59,007 nucleotides of DNA. Source: Tranzscheliella williamsii. Lineage: Eukaryota; Basidiomycota; Ustilaginomycetes; Ustilaginales; Ustilaginaceae. The notes below the pieces were generated by a model. It was not told the origin of the DNA. It did not search any database and saw only the letters and a list, made by a program, of their open reading frames with translations. The position numbers were made by a program, and so were the translations under genes. This document shows, piece after piece, positions 19,926 to 29,496 of this stretch (the stretch's first letter is position 1; every line of letters begins with the position of its first letter). The DNA lies in assembly GCA_023212725.1 (NCBI GenBank), contig JALBYF010000091.1:1-59007 (forward strand). Direction: 5' to 3'.

Positions 19926-20843
19926 AGCGCCCTTCCAACAACAACAGCAGGCGCCCTTCCAGCAACAACAGCAAGCGCCGTTTCAACAGCAGCAACAACA
20001 ACAGCAGGCATTTTTCTCGATGCAACAGCAGCAACCTCAGCAGCCAGCACCGTCGCCGTTTTTCCGCTTCGGCTACTACCAGAAGGAGCGCTTCAATGAC
20101 CTGCCCGACGAGGCCAAGAAGTTGGTTGAAGAGCTGGACCGCCACATCTCGGCGCAGGGCCAGGTGCGCGACGAGCTCAACACCCACGACTTTGGCGCCC
20201 AGATCCGCAAATGCGCCGCCGAATGGCACCAACTCGACTCGGTACGTCTGCTCCTCTTCTCGTTTCCCTTTCTATTCCCTTTCTCATTTCTTTCCTCTTT
20301 TTTCCTTATTGCTTTGCTCCACGCTGCTGATTTCGATGCTCGCGCTTGTGCTGCTTTGGTGGTGGATAGGCGGTGACCTCGCTGTCGGCGACGCTCGAGG
20401 CGGATTTGCAGGAGGCGCAGGAGGTGGCGGGGCGGCTCGAGGCGGACCGGACGGACAATGCGAGGCTGTATGCGATTGCGGCGAATGCGCGCGAGGGGCG
20501 CTCGGATGGCAGTGCGTTTGCCGATTGGCTGGAGGGCTACTTTGTCAAGCTGGCGCACGAGTACCGCGAGCGGATCGCGCGCTACCGCAACACGATGGAG
20601 ACCGTCGAGCACCACCTGCAGAGCCTCGAGGCGCGCGAGACCTACACACCGCAGGCCATCTCCGATGCCATCCACGCACAGCACGAGTCGTTCATGGCGC
20701 TCGCCACCCACGTCGCCGCGCTCCACGCCGACATCGACGCGCTCAAGAAAGACTATGCAAAGTGGTACAAGCAGACCCACAACAGCGTCCGCGACCCCTT
20801 TGCCAGCATGAACCATCTCGCCAACTCCGTACCCCAATCCTAG
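19480..20843 (+). CDS. NUP49: FG nucleoporin Nup49/Nup58
   Basis: Exons 19480-20241 and 20370-20843 encode 411 residues; the 128-base intron has donor GTACGT and acceptor GATAG. The N-terminal 200 residues are a classical FG domain with repeated GLFG, SFG and FGN motifs separated by Gln-rich spacers. A polyglutamine part encoded mostly by CAG/CAA runs follows. The C-terminal 200 residues are a coiled-coil region with features of vertebrate p58/p45 and yeast Nup49 (FNDLPDEAKKLVEEL, YFVKLAHEYRERIARYR, TPQAISDAIHAQHESFMAL). This protein sits in the central Nsp1-Nup57-Nup49 channel complex and binds transport receptors through its FG repeats. The length fits the fungal family. Confidence 0.9.
19682..20043 (+). 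repeat. CAG/CAA polyglutamine repeats in the nucleoporin gene
   Basis: Short trinucleotide arrays encode Gln tracts: three copies of a PQQQQ-type block near 19685-19730, an almost pure CAG run at about 19888-19920, and repeated QQQQQAPF units up to about 20000. Such arrays are prone to length change. Confidence 0.9.
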
Positions 20844-21202
20844 ACCACCCGCCTCTCCGCCCGCATCCTTGTACTCTACGCCCGCCTTCTCCCTCTCGCT
20901 CACTCCGCGGCCACATCCCCAGACCCCGCCCTCCCCAACGTGCGTTGCGGCGTCATGCCTAGGTGTTCTTTGGCAAACAAAGACAGAGGTGCGAAGATAG
21001 AGGTGTGTAGTCTCGCGATGGTTGCGCTGTGTAGTCTCGCGTTGGATGCGCTGTGTTGGATGCGATGATGTGTGGTGGTTGGCTGAAGTGGTACAGGCGA
21101 GTTCGAGTGCCCGAGCGCGACGATAGGAAGGTAGATGGATTTCGCGGCAAGGTGCAAGGTCGTGTCTAGCTACTACCACCACCTGGATACTTTGGCCTGG
21201 CG
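20844..21202. promoter_or_regulatory. Spacer between NUP49 and MDM10
   Basis: This gap holds the nucleoporin 3' end and the MDM10 promoter. Bases 21005-21052 are a tandem duplication of a 24-base unit beginning GTGTAGTCTCGCG, with two mismatches, followed by a partial third copy. Confidence 0.6.
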
Positions 21203-22699
21203 ATGTACGACTTTGTGTCGCACATCCTGCGGCGCTACTTCGAGGCAACGCGGTGGAATGAACACAACTCGTATCTGAACCTAACGGCGTCGTCGGCGGC
21301 GGTGCTCGACTTTGACGTGCCGACGGGGCTGTCGCTGTCGATCTCTGCGTCGCCGACGCCGCCGTTCTTTACGTCGTACCGGCTGGCGGCGCTGCCGAAC
21401 CTGGAGGCGGGGATTGGCTACATCTATGCGTCGACCGAGACGCCGCTGCGGATGGGGCGCTCGTCGAGCGATGTGCGCTTCAAGGATCTCGTCGAGCGCT
21501 TCCGCGTGGTCGAGGCGCCGCGGCGGCCGCAGGGCAACGAGCCGGTCTGGCATGGCGGCCGGCGCATCGATGCCAACGACTTTCTTGTCTACGGCTGCAT
21601 GCACGTCCCCTCGGCGCGCCTCGATGCGCTCTACACTGCGCGCCTCTCGCCCACCTACCAGCTCCTGCTCACCGCCGTCTCGACGCCGCCCAAATACCCG
21701 CTCCATGCGCTCCAGCAAGCCACGCGCCCCAGCGGCTTCGTCGCACCGCCCCCCACCAAGCTCGACGGCATGGGCTCCGCCGCGTCCAACCACAACGCCG
21801 CCGCCACCGCCGCTGCTGCTGCTGCTGCGGCGGCGGCGGTGCCCGGGGCAGGCGTGCCGGGGACGACGAATTTGCAGGTGACGCTGCAGCGGGACACGGG
21901 GCGGTGGTTCAGCGAGTACAGCTATTCGGCGGACGATGCGTTGTGGGGGATGCGGGTGCTGCACAACTTTGGTGCCGGCGGGGAAGGGACGGGGTCCGCA
22001 GCGGTGGGGACGGGGGCGGCGGTGGCGGCGGCGGTGGACGACGAGGGGGCGGGCGGGGGGTTGCGCGGGCGATTCAGTGCCGGGGCCGAGGTGTTTGTCA
22101 GCACGGTGGAAAAGTCGGCGGGGCTTTCGACGGGGATTCGGTTCTCGACGCTGCCGGACGGGCCGGGTGCGGCGGGAGGCGGTGCGCCGTCGCAGCCGCC
22201 GACGGTGATCACCGCGACGCTCAACCCGATGATGGGCCACCTTTCCAGCGCCTACGCCGCCCGCATGGCGCGCGACGTCGTTGTCGCCTCCCGCTTCGAC
22301 TTCAACGTCTACAGCTACGAGTCGGCCTGGACCCTCGGCGCCGAGTACTGGCTCCGCCGCACATCCCCCACCCCCTTACCGCCACCGCCTCGTCCGCATC
22401 CCGCCGCCGCCGCCCCCCTCTCCCTCCGCGATGTCCCCGACCATACCCCGCCGCCCCTCCCCGACCCGCCCCAGCTGGCAACCTCCCCTCTTCCCCCCAT
22501 TTCCGGCATCCTCAAGGCGCGCATCAGCACGACCTCGGACATCCGCCTGCTCTGGCAGGGCCGCCTGCGCAGCTGCCTCGTCGCCCTCGGCGTCAAGGCC
22601 GACCTCGACCATCCCGCCCACCCGCGCACCACCCCCGGCCTCGTCAAGAGCATCGGCCTCGAAGTCATGTACTTCAGCCAGGCCGACACCGACGCCTAG
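21203..22699 (+). CDS. MDM10: Mdm10, mitochondrial outer-membrane beta-barrel
   Basis: This single-exon protein has 498 residues. The N-terminus (MYDFVSHILRRYFEATRWNE, then NSYLNLTASSAAVLDFDVP) and the C-terminus (GLVKSIGLEVMYFSQ) are diagnostic of Mdm10. The protein is a beta-barrel of the mitochondrial outer membrane, shared by the ERMES ER-mitochondria tether and the SAM insertion machinery, so it affects lipid exchange, barrel assembly and organelle shape. Long low-complexity insertions occur between strands: a poly-Ala/Pro stretch near residues 180-215, a Gly/Ala stretch near 250-285 and a Pro-rich one near 390-430; these are loops, not barrel. The coding strand switches between G-rich and C-rich blocks several times. 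It converges with RMT2. Confidence 0.95.
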   Translation: MYDFVSHILRRYFEATRWNEHNSYLNLTASSAAVLDFDVPTGLSLSISASPTPPFFTSYRLAALPNLEAGIGYIYASTETPLRMGRSSSDVRFKDLVERFRVVEAPRRPQGNEPVWHGGRRIDANDFLVYGCMHVPSARLDALYTARLSPTYQLLLTAVSTPPKYPLHALQQATRPSGFVAPPPTKLDGMGSAASNHNAAATAAAAAAAAAAVPGAGVPGTTNLQVTLQRDTGRWFSEYSYSADDALWGMRVLHNFGAGGEGTGSAAVGTGAAVAAAVDDEGAGGGLRGRFSAGAEVFVSTVEKSAGLSTGIRFSTLPDGPGAAGGGAPSQPPTVITATLNPMMGHLSSAYAARMARDVVVASRFDFNVYSYESAWTLGAEYWLRRTSPTPLPPPPRPHPAAAAPLSLRDVPDHTPPPLPDPPQLATSPLPPISGILKARISTTSDIRLLWQGRLRSCLVALGVKADLDHPAHPRTTPGLVKSIGLEVMYFSQADTDA

Positions 22700-22806
22700 C
22701 CCCGCACACGCTTATCGCAGTATACTCAGCTGGCCGTGAGTGATAGAGCCGAATGGTAGGCGCTATACAATGCTACAGATAAGCAAAACAGGAGCGGGAG
22801 GGCAGG

Positions 22807-24039
22807 CTAGGAGAGGAGCTGCATGCGGGCGAGGGGGCAGTAGTAGGTCTCGAGCTGCCAGTACTTTTGCTTGACGCCTTGCCACTCCTCTTCGCGGATG
22901 GCGGGGCGGAGGGTGGACCAGGAGGTGTCGAGGCCGATGTCGTGCAGGTCGAGTTCGGCGATGCGGGTGTAGACGTCGTAGAGGAAGGGGTTGGTGGCGG
23001 CGAGGCCGTGGAAGAAGGAGAAGCGGCTGTCGGGGCCGTTGAGGAGGGCGGGGAGGCAGTCGAAGAAGCGGCGCAGGTCGGCGTAGTCCTGGGCGTATGT
23101 GTCCCAATACACGGCGTCGAACTGGCCGAGCTGTGCCATCTTGGCGGCTGCGTCGGGGTTGTCTGTGTCGGTGATCCAATCCTCCCAGCGGCCGGGGAAG
23201 AGTTCGACGCCGGGGAGGCGGTCGAAGCCGAGGCGGCGTGCGTGGGCGAGTGCGTCGGGATGGGCCTCGATGATGACATGCCGCCCTGGGCGGTAGCCCT
23301 GCAGGAGGCGGTCGATGATGCCGAGACCAAAGCCGACGTTGAGCACTGCAAAGCCGTCTGGCTGGCCGGCGCAGAGCAGCTCGGCCGAGTGCGCCATGAT
23401 GTCGGTCTCCCACGCCGCCATGACCATGTTGTTGTCCTCGTCCAGACACCGTGTCTGCCCCAGCGCATCCTGCTCGAACCGCAGGCGCGTGCGCAGAAAG
23501 CGCTCGGACGAGTTGGCCACATCGTCCGCCGCCGGCTTCAGCACCACCTGCTGCCCGCCGGCGCTCACCACCGCGCTGCCCTCGCCCATGCCCGCCTCCG
23601 CCTTGTTTCCATCCGCGCTCTCGCTCTGCTCTTCATCTGTGCCGCTGTCTGGGCCGTCGGTGTTGTGGGTTTGGAGGGCGTTGAGGAGGAAGGTTTGGCG
23701 GACGGCGTGGTCGAGGAGGGTGCGGTAGGCGGGCTCGTGGTTGAGGCTGTGGGCGATCTGGGCAGCGGTGTAGCCGAGTGCGTCGACGGCGTTCCAGAGT
23801 GCGCCGTGGCGCAGGAGCAGCGCGACGAGCGGTGTGTCGCCGCGCTCGGCGGCGTAGTGGAGCGCCGACCAGCGCAGCCGCTCCGGCTCCTCGTACCACG
23901 CATCCGCCGGCGGCTCCCCCTCGCTCCCCGCCAGCAGCTCCGCCGCCCCCGCCCCATCCCCGCGCTCGCACGCACGCAGCAGCGCCTCGTTCCGCCCCAC
24001 CCGCGCAGCACCCAGCGCATTCACGCTTTCCTCGTGCAT
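22807..24039 (-). CDS. RMT2: Rmt2, protein arginine N5-methyltransferase
   Basis: This gene encodes 410 residues from the ATG at 24039, close to the 412 of yeast Rmt2. In-frame ATGs at 24090 and 24306 exist but add poorly conserved, basic residues within the divergent promoter. An N-terminal ankyrin-like part (WSALHYAAERGDTPLVALLLRHG) precedes the methyltransferase domain: FAVLNVGFGLGIIDRLLQ is the SAM-binding glycine motif, HVIIEAHP the acidic end of strand 2 and FDAVYWDTYAQDYADL the family signature. Rmt2 modifies the delta-nitrogen of arginine, with ribosomal protein L12 as the known yeast substrate. A small acidic, variable linker lies between the two parts. Orientation is convergent with MDM10 and divergent from the HNH gene. 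Confidence 0.92.
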   Translation of the reverse strand: MHEESVNALGAARVGRNEALLRACERGDGAGAAELLAGSEGEPPADAWYEEPERLRWSALHYAAERGDTPLVALLLRHGALWNAVDALGYTAAQIAHSLNHEPAYRTLLDHAVRQTFLLNALQTHNTDGPDSGTDEEQSESADGNKAEAGMGEGSAVVSAGGQQVVLKPAADDVANSSERFLRTRLRFEQDALGQTRCLDEDNNMVMAAWETDIMAHSAELLCAGQPDGFAVLNVGFGLGIIDRLLQGYRPGRHVIIEAHPDALAHARRLGFDRLPGVELFPGRWEDWITDTDNPDAAAKMAQLGQFDAVYWDTYAQDYADLRRFFDCLPALLNGPDSRFSFFHGLAATNPFLYDVYTRIAELDLHDIGLDTSWSTLRPAIREEEWQGVKQKYWQLETYYCPLARMQLLS

Positions 24040-24417
24040 CCCAACTCGTCTCCGTGGTGGCTGTCGCTCCGAGTGCGTCGCCGTCCTCATCACCGCCCCT
24101 CTTTTGTCGGCTCGAAGAAGTTTGCCCCTTCGCCGTTTCCTCCGCAATCCGAGATCCGTTTTCCGGTCATCTTGTTGGGCCGAGATCCGATTCTGGAGAT
24201 ATGGAGGTACGGGGTCTAACAAGGGATGCTTGTTGTGCTTGTTGGTGACGGTTCGTGTTCGTTGTCTTGGGGCTGTTAAAGACGATGCAACGTTGGTACT
24301 CGACATCGAGTTACTCGCGCGCCATCAACATGGATGCACCTTGCTGACCCGCCTTGCGTCAAGAGAAAGTTGCTTTGCCACCGTCCACAGGCGCCCCACT
24401 CGTTTTGTCTAGCCATC
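24040..24417. promoter_or_regulatory. Divergent promoter, RMT2/HNH gene
   Basis: This 378-base region lies between start codons. Words GAGATCCG and GAGATCCGATTC near 24149-24193 resemble the recurrent CCGATC element. The longer RMT2 frame runs through it, but its composition looks non-coding. Confidence 0.45.
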
Positions 24418-26316
24418 ATGGTTCCCGTCAAACATTCTCCCGACCAGGTAAGAGACATGGACAATCTCCTGCCGCTGACGTCCGCGTCTCCTCTCCCTGA
24501 CTCTCACGACTGGAGCGAGACCAAATCGATCTCTGTGTACTGCCGCTTCACTGGGATCAGCCACATCCCGCGGCTGGCACGGATCAATCATGCTCAACAG
24601 CAGTTTTGGAAAATCAACATCACAAAGGCCGCCTATGGCGATCCGGTTTGGAGCGAGAGCGCGAGCAATCCTGGCGACTTGACGCTCATCCCTTATGCCA
24701 CCGCCAAGGCGATGCCTTTGGAGCAAATCCTCGCCGACTTCTGCGAGTTCGTCGGCGTAACCATTCCCTCCTGTCCCTGTTTCGACATAGAGACGCCGTA
24801 TATCGCACCACCGCATCTTTGTCGAAAGCAATTCGACCTTCTGGTCAACATTCACATGGTCGGATTGACGGCCGAAGAAGCCCATCGCGAGCTACATCAC
24901 AGCTCGCTTGCACATGCGACGGCCAAACAGATCTTTGTCAATATCGACTGCCAAAGACTGTTGTCGGCGGGCTACCTGGACCGTCTCGTCACAGGACTCA
25001 AAAGGGCCTCGTATCTCAACATCAGCCTCAGGACGCTCTGGAGTTCGGACACCGGAGTTAAGAGAAAGCGTCCAGCCTCGGTCAGCTCTGTCGTCTCAAG
25101 CAACCATACTTTCAGAGCGCGAATCTTGCACAAGCACAGAAACAGATGCCTTGTCGGCCAGGACAACCAATTTCTAGAGGCTGCTCACATTATCCCTCAA
25201 GAGGCAGATGAGGATCTCTACCGGGCCGTCTTCGAGACGCTCTTCTGTCCGAATGTAGGCCCATTTGCAGAGACCTTTGACGCTTTTGATCCTCGTATCA
25301 AACTTCTTGGTGGGCTGTCTCGGTTTGACTCCCGCTTTATTCTCGAGCATCACACCGGCGTCCATGGCGATGCCAACGGCGTCATCCTCGCGCCTCGACA
25401 CCACAAAAAGTAAGTAGCAAAGCTATACACTCGTACACAGATACCGAGGTTGAGATTTCGTTCCTTTCACAGGTTTAACAGTCATGCCCTTTCCATCTAC
25501 GTCAACCGAGTCCATCTCCTCCGTGGTCCCATCACGGCGGAGGACCTGGTCTATTATGACAAGGGTGGATTCGTCTATTCGGTCCCACAAATCACGGCCG
25601 GAGCCGCGGGCCCGGCAGAGGTGTTTTACGATGATGCAAACGTTACTCATCTTAACGTTAAGGTGAGTGATCCTCGGTTGCTTGGACCAGGTTGTCGTCG
25701 GTACTCGACTTGCTAACGTTGTGAACGTCATCCTTTCAAGTCGCTCATCGACATACACGAAAACTGCACAAATGCTAGGTTGCGCGAGGATAATCGCACT
25801 TTTTTCCGGCGTACCTTGGACTTCCTGGAGGCTTCAGCAGACTCGACTGGCCCGGTTGGCAGCGCTGCTGGTCAGGCGGCTGGACTGAATGAGGCCGGCC
25901 TGCCAAGAGAAGCCTCCCATCAGCAACCGCTGCCTCGTGATGTAAGCGATCACGGGCATCCTGGCAGCTCGACGTTAGCCTCTCGCAAGTACGGTAGTTT
26001 GACCCCCACCTCAGCGGACATGGCTTGCCAGGCGAAGCACGTCACCGACAAATTGGCATCGGCTGGGAGTGACTTGAGCACCGACAGCGCAAGTACAGCG
26101 GGTACGGGAGGCTCCAACACCCTCTCCGACGTAGCCGAGGAAGAGTTGGAGGGTTCGGACCTCGGTGAGGTGGATGACGAGCTTGCTCGAGCCGCCTTTT
26201 TCAATGAGGTCGTCCAGCACGACCTTATCCGCCCACGTCAGGTACTGGCAGCTATCCTCTCGATGATGCGAACCTCCAAGGTAGCGGCACGAATGAATGG
26301 AAATGCAGTTTCATGA
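24418..26316 (+). CDS. HNH-nuclease-domain protein, 3 exons
   Basis: Exons 24418-25409, 25473-25662 and 25741-26316 encode 585 residues; introns of 63 and 78 bases have GTAAGT/CACAG and GTGAGT/TCAAG ends, with a perfect TGCTAAC branch site in the second. Residues about 230-350 carry an HNH_2-type domain: FRARILHKHRNRCLVG, then AAHIIPQ with the metal-binding His, an insert of about 50 residues, NGVILAPRHHKKFNSHALSI with the Asn and the last His. The N-terminal 200 residues are conserved-looking but unrecognised. The C-terminal 180 residues are acidic and Ser-rich. Such domains cut nucleic acid in bacteria; in fungi they are mostly undescribed. Residues needed for metal binding appear present. 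Location and substrate are unknown. A possible alternative donor (GTAAGA) at 24448 lies inside exon 1, but no matching acceptor is evident. Confidence 0.8.
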
Positions 26317-26747
26317 TGCTTTCTGGTCAGATGCAGAGGGCCAACATGGCCAACAGCCTTGGAATGAAGGGTGCGACGGGATGCACTTGCCACTTGAGGA
26401 AGCAAGAGTAGGCCCGTGGACGATGATGTATGCCCTTGCTTGTGATGCATCTGAGAAGATCGGGAGTGGTTTTCGCACTGTTAGGTTGAGAATATCCGCT
26501 CCGGCAAGGTGGATGCCGGGCTTGCCGATCAACGGCGGGCCGGTGTAGCGTGCTACTGTAGGTTGCTGATGTCGACGGCAGGCCGGCTCTGCATCGACCT
26601 TTGCTCGCACCTCGTTCATCCACACGCGCGGCGCACGAGCACAACGCAGCCAGAGCCAGCACGATCGCTGGTCGAGCGACGAGACAAGTTCAGCGAGGCG
26701 ACAAGTTGCGCCCGGAGACGAGTTCAGCGAGGCGAACGGTGAGGAGG
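26317..26747. promoter_or_regulatory. Spacer before the thioesterase gene
   Basis: This gap should hold the HNH gene 3' end and the thioesterase promoter. A tandem-like run GACGAGACAAGTTCAGCGAGGCGACAAGTT... near 26678-26740 repeats the word GAGTTCAGCGAGGCGA / AAGTTCAGCGAGGCGA just before the start codon. No further gene is seen. Confidence 0.5.
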
Positions 26748-27740
26748 ATGGGAGGGCTCGCGGCGGCGACGGTGTGCGAGCTGGAGGAGGCGACGGTGAC
26801 GGGGCGGAGCGGGGTGTATCGGGGGGAGGTGGATGGGAGGTGGTGCATTGGGAGTGTGCCGCACGGGGGCTACTCGCTGACGATCGTGGTGAATGCGGTG
26901 GTGGCGTACATGCGGACGCCGGAGGTGCGGGCGACGGATGTGAAGGGGGTGTCGCACTTGGCGCCGCTGGTGGTGTCGGCGATGTACGTGCAGGCGGTGG
27001 CGGTGGAGGCGTACGAGGTGCGGATCTCGATGCTGAAGCGGGGCAAGACGCTTTCGAACCTGCAGGCCGAGTTGTGGCAGGCGGGGGCGTTGCGCATTAC
27101 ATGCCAGGTGGTGATGACCGACTTTGCTGTCCAGGCGGCGACGGGGTATACTGTGGCGGGGACGGCGTGGGAGGCGCGGCTGCCGCTGGCGATGCCGGAC
27201 GAGTGCGCGCCCGAGCGGGTCTTTGGCCGGGGGCAGGGGAGCAAGACGATCCACTTTGGCGCGCTGATCACGGTCGCCGAGGACAAGGCGCTGGCGGCGC
27301 GCACGCAGCACGGCGGCGCACTCGAGGCCGGCGCCTGGTACACACTCACCCCCCAACCGCCCCCCACCGACCCGGCCCGCATCACCACCGGCCGCACGAC
27401 CAACGGCGACAACCTGCTCCCCTTCTTCGCCGACTGGTTCAAAAGCCCCCCCCTCATGCTCCCCGGCCCGCACCCCCCCCACTGGTACCCAACCCTGCAG
27501 CTGACGATCGAGTTCAAACGCGCCATCCCCCCGCACCTCGCCCGCACGGGCACCCACTCGGCCGGCCGCTTCCTCGCCAACGGCCAGCACGAAGCCAACA
27601 CCGAACTCTGGTCCCACCCCGACGACGCCCCCCTCCTCCACGCCCGCCCCCACACCTCGCACATCCTCGCCATCGCCCGCCAAACTGCCCTCGTCCTCCC
27701 CTTTGCCGTCAACCAGAACAAAAGCAAGCCCAAACTCTGA
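26748..27740 (+). CDS. Acyl-CoA thioesterase-like double hot-dog protein
   Basis: This single-exon protein has 330 residues from the ATG at 26748; the frame is open above it, but that sequence contains the repeats of the promoter. The N-terminal hot-dog domain begins with GVYRGEVDGRWCIGSVPHGGYSL, here quoted as GVYRGEVDGRW and SVPHGGYSL, a pattern of TesB-like (4HBT_3) fungal thioesterases. Strands VSAMYVQAVAVEAYEVRISMLK and ALRITCQVVMTDF follow. The second half ends in a less conserved domain. It would hydrolyse acyl-CoA or another thioester, but substrate and location are unknown; no targeting signal is evident. The coding strand changes abruptly from G-rich to C-rich near base 27340. Confidence 0.75.
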   Translation: MGGLAAATVCELEEATVTGRSGVYRGEVDGRWCIGSVPHGGYSLTIVVNAVVAYMRTPEVRATDVKGVSHLAPLVVSAMYVQAVAVEAYEVRISMLKRGKTLSNLQAELWQAGALRITCQVVMTDFAVQAATGYTVAGTAWEARLPLAMPDECAPERVFGRGQGSKTIHFGALITVAEDKALAARTQHGGALEAGAWYTLTPQPPPTDPARITTGRTTNGDNLLPFFADWFKSPPLMLPGPHPPHWYPTLQLTIEFKRAIPPHLARTGTHSAGRFLANGQHEANTELWSHPDDAPLLHARPHTSHILAIARQTALVLPFAVNQNKSKPKL

Positions 27741-27966
27741 CCCGGAGCTCACACTACCGAACCCACACTTGCGATCCATATCACCTGTACATCCTACCGG
27801 ACGCGGACGCGATGGGGGAAAGGAGGGAGATGATTCGAGATAGTGTTACAGCGGCATGGCGCGGCAGGCGGTGTGTGCAGACAGGGCATCATGAATCATA
27901 ACGAGCGGCCAATGGTGAATGGCGAGAGACGGGGGTGCGTGCGGAGGATGCTTAGAGGGGGGATGC

Positions 27967-29496
27967 TTAGTGAGCGGCGGAGCGGGCGGCGCCGCGGGGG
28001 GTGCCACGGGGGGTGTGGGAGCCGCGCTGGGGGGTGGCGCCACGGGGGGGGCCGCGGGGAGGGGGACCCTGTTGCTTGCGGCGCTCTTCGACGGTGACAG
28101 ACCATCCGTTCTTGCCGACGGGGAGGGCGCCCTTGGCGGTGGCCTTCTTGGCGCTGTCGGGCGAGGTGAACTCGGCAAAGGCGCACGAGCGCGCAGGGAT
28201 GAGCTGGAGCTCCTTGAGGCTGCCGAACGCCTCGAGCGCCTGGCGCAGCGCCGCCTCGCTCACCTGCTCGCCGACGACATTCTTAATGTAGACCGACGCG
28301 GACGCACCGCCCGCGGGCGAAGCCGCACCGTTCGCCTTAGCAGCCGTCGCCGGCTTGGTAGGCGCAGCAGCCGCCGCGGCGGGTCGCGAGGACGAAACTC
28401 CCTTGGCCTCGGAAGAGACATTGGCGCCCCACCGCGCCACGCCCGACGCCGCCAGGTTCGCCCACGTCTTGGGCTTCGCAGGCGCAGCCGGCTCCGCTGG
28501 CGCCGCAGCCGGTGCCGCCTCGGTCGACGCTGACGGCTGCGCAGGAGCAGCCACCGCAGCCTCGGCGTTCTTGGCACCCTGAGAAGCCGCAGCAGTCTGC
28601 TTGCCATCGACCGCGGTCACCTTCTTCTCGACACCGACTTGGTCAGCACCAGCAGCGGTGGGCTCCGCCCCGGTACCCGTAGCAACGGCTTCCGGTACGG
28701 CAGCGGCGGCGCCAGAGCCAGACACCTCGGCCGACTCGCTGGCCGGCGCCGCCTCGATAGCAGCACCGGCGGCAGCAGCAGCGGTGGAAGCGGTAGAACT
28801 GTCGGAAGACGGCAGCGCCTTGCTCTTGTTGGCACCGCTGCCTACAGCTGGGATGTGAGGAGTGGCGTTGGCGTCGCCGATGTTCTTGAACTCGGCCTGG
28901 TGGACCACCTCGACGCCCTGCTGGTCAGCCTCGGCGATTTCGTCCTGGATGGCCTCGTCGACGGCTTCGGCCTCGGCCTCGATCTCGTCCTCGTCCTTGA
29001 GATAGCGGAAGATGTCGTTGAGGACATAGTAGCCGTTGGGCTGCTCGGCAAGGAAGAAGGTCTGGGCAAATTTCTTCCAGGGGCCAGCCTTATTGGAAAG
29101 CTCACCGAGGACCTGGATCAGGATACCGCCCGAGGCAGAGGTCTGGGTGTCGACGTTGGAGACAAACACCTTGGCATCCTCGAAGCCGAGCTGGGTGATC
29201 TTGTCGTGGATCTGCTGCTGGCCAAAGCAGGGCTGGCTCTCTTCCTGCTCGGTGCCGTGGACCATGGTGGACTTTTTCGTGAAGAAGCAGTGCAGCCGGC
29301 CCGGGTTCTGGTTGAGGAAGGTGTAGTACTGGGTTACAAACAGCCAGCCGACCTCGGAGGACTGTACTGCTGCCTTGTTGGCAGCGGCAGCATTGCTGGC
29401 GCTGTGGGTGGCTACGGCGGATGTGGTGTTGTTGGCTGCGCTAGAGAGGGAGGAGGAAGAGGCATTGTTGGCCATGGTGACCGGAGCGGTAGACAT
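27967..29496 (-). CDS. G3BP-like NTF2 and RRM domain protein
   Basis: This gene encodes 509 residues from the ATG at 29496 (MSTAPVTMANN); the frame above is open for another 81 codons but looks like 5' leader. The N-terminal NTF2-like domain (about residues 46-170) is shown by VGWLFVTQYYTFLNQNPGRL, FGQQQIHDKITQLGF, and FAQTFFLAEQPNGYYVLNDI. A long acidic then Ala/Pro-rich region follows. An RRM near residues 405-480 has ASVYIKNVVGEQVSEAALRQ and CAFAEFTSPDSAKKA, and the tail is Gly/Arg/Pro-rich. This order is that of G3BP/Bre5-type proteins, which bind RNA and ubiquitin proteases and nucleate stress granules. It converges with the thioesterase gene and diverges from SEY1. Confidence 0.88.
   Translation of the reverse strand: MSTAPVTMANNASSSSLSSAANNTTSAVATHSASNAAAANKAAVQSSEVGWLFVTQYYTFLNQNPGRLHCFFTKKSTMVHGTEQEESQPCFGQQQIHDKITQLGFEDAKVFVSNVDTQTSASGGILIQVLGELSNKAGPWKKFAQTFFLAEQPNGYYVLNDIFRYLKDEDEIEAEAEAVDEAIQDEIAEADQQGVEVVHQAEFKNIGDANATPHIPAVGSGANKSKALPSSDSSTASTAAAAAGAAIEAAPASESAEVSGSGAAAAVPEAVATGTGAEPTAAGADQVGVEKKVTAVDGKQTAAASQGAKNAEAAVAAPAQPSASTEAAPAAAPAEPAAPAKPKTWANLAASGVARWGANVSSEAKGVSSSRPAAAAAAPTKPATAAKANGAASPAGGASASVYIKNVVGEQVSEAALRQALEAFGSLKELQLIPARSCAFAEFTSPDSAKKATAKGALPVGKNGWSVTVEERRKQQGPPPRGPPRGATPQRGSHTPRGTPRGAARSAAH

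Noticed and set aside
20076..21248. 390-codon frame opposite NUP49
   Set aside because: It crosses the nucleoporin intron and overlaps both neighbours; composition is a shadow of the plus-strand genes.
22867..24219. 450-codon frame opposite RMT2
   Set aside because: It is the mirror of a GC-rich coding region; RMT2 on the other strand has clear family motifs.
24040..24306. Longer RMT2 start
   Set aside because: The shorter start gives a length nearly equal to yeast Rmt2, and the extension lies within the divergent promoter.
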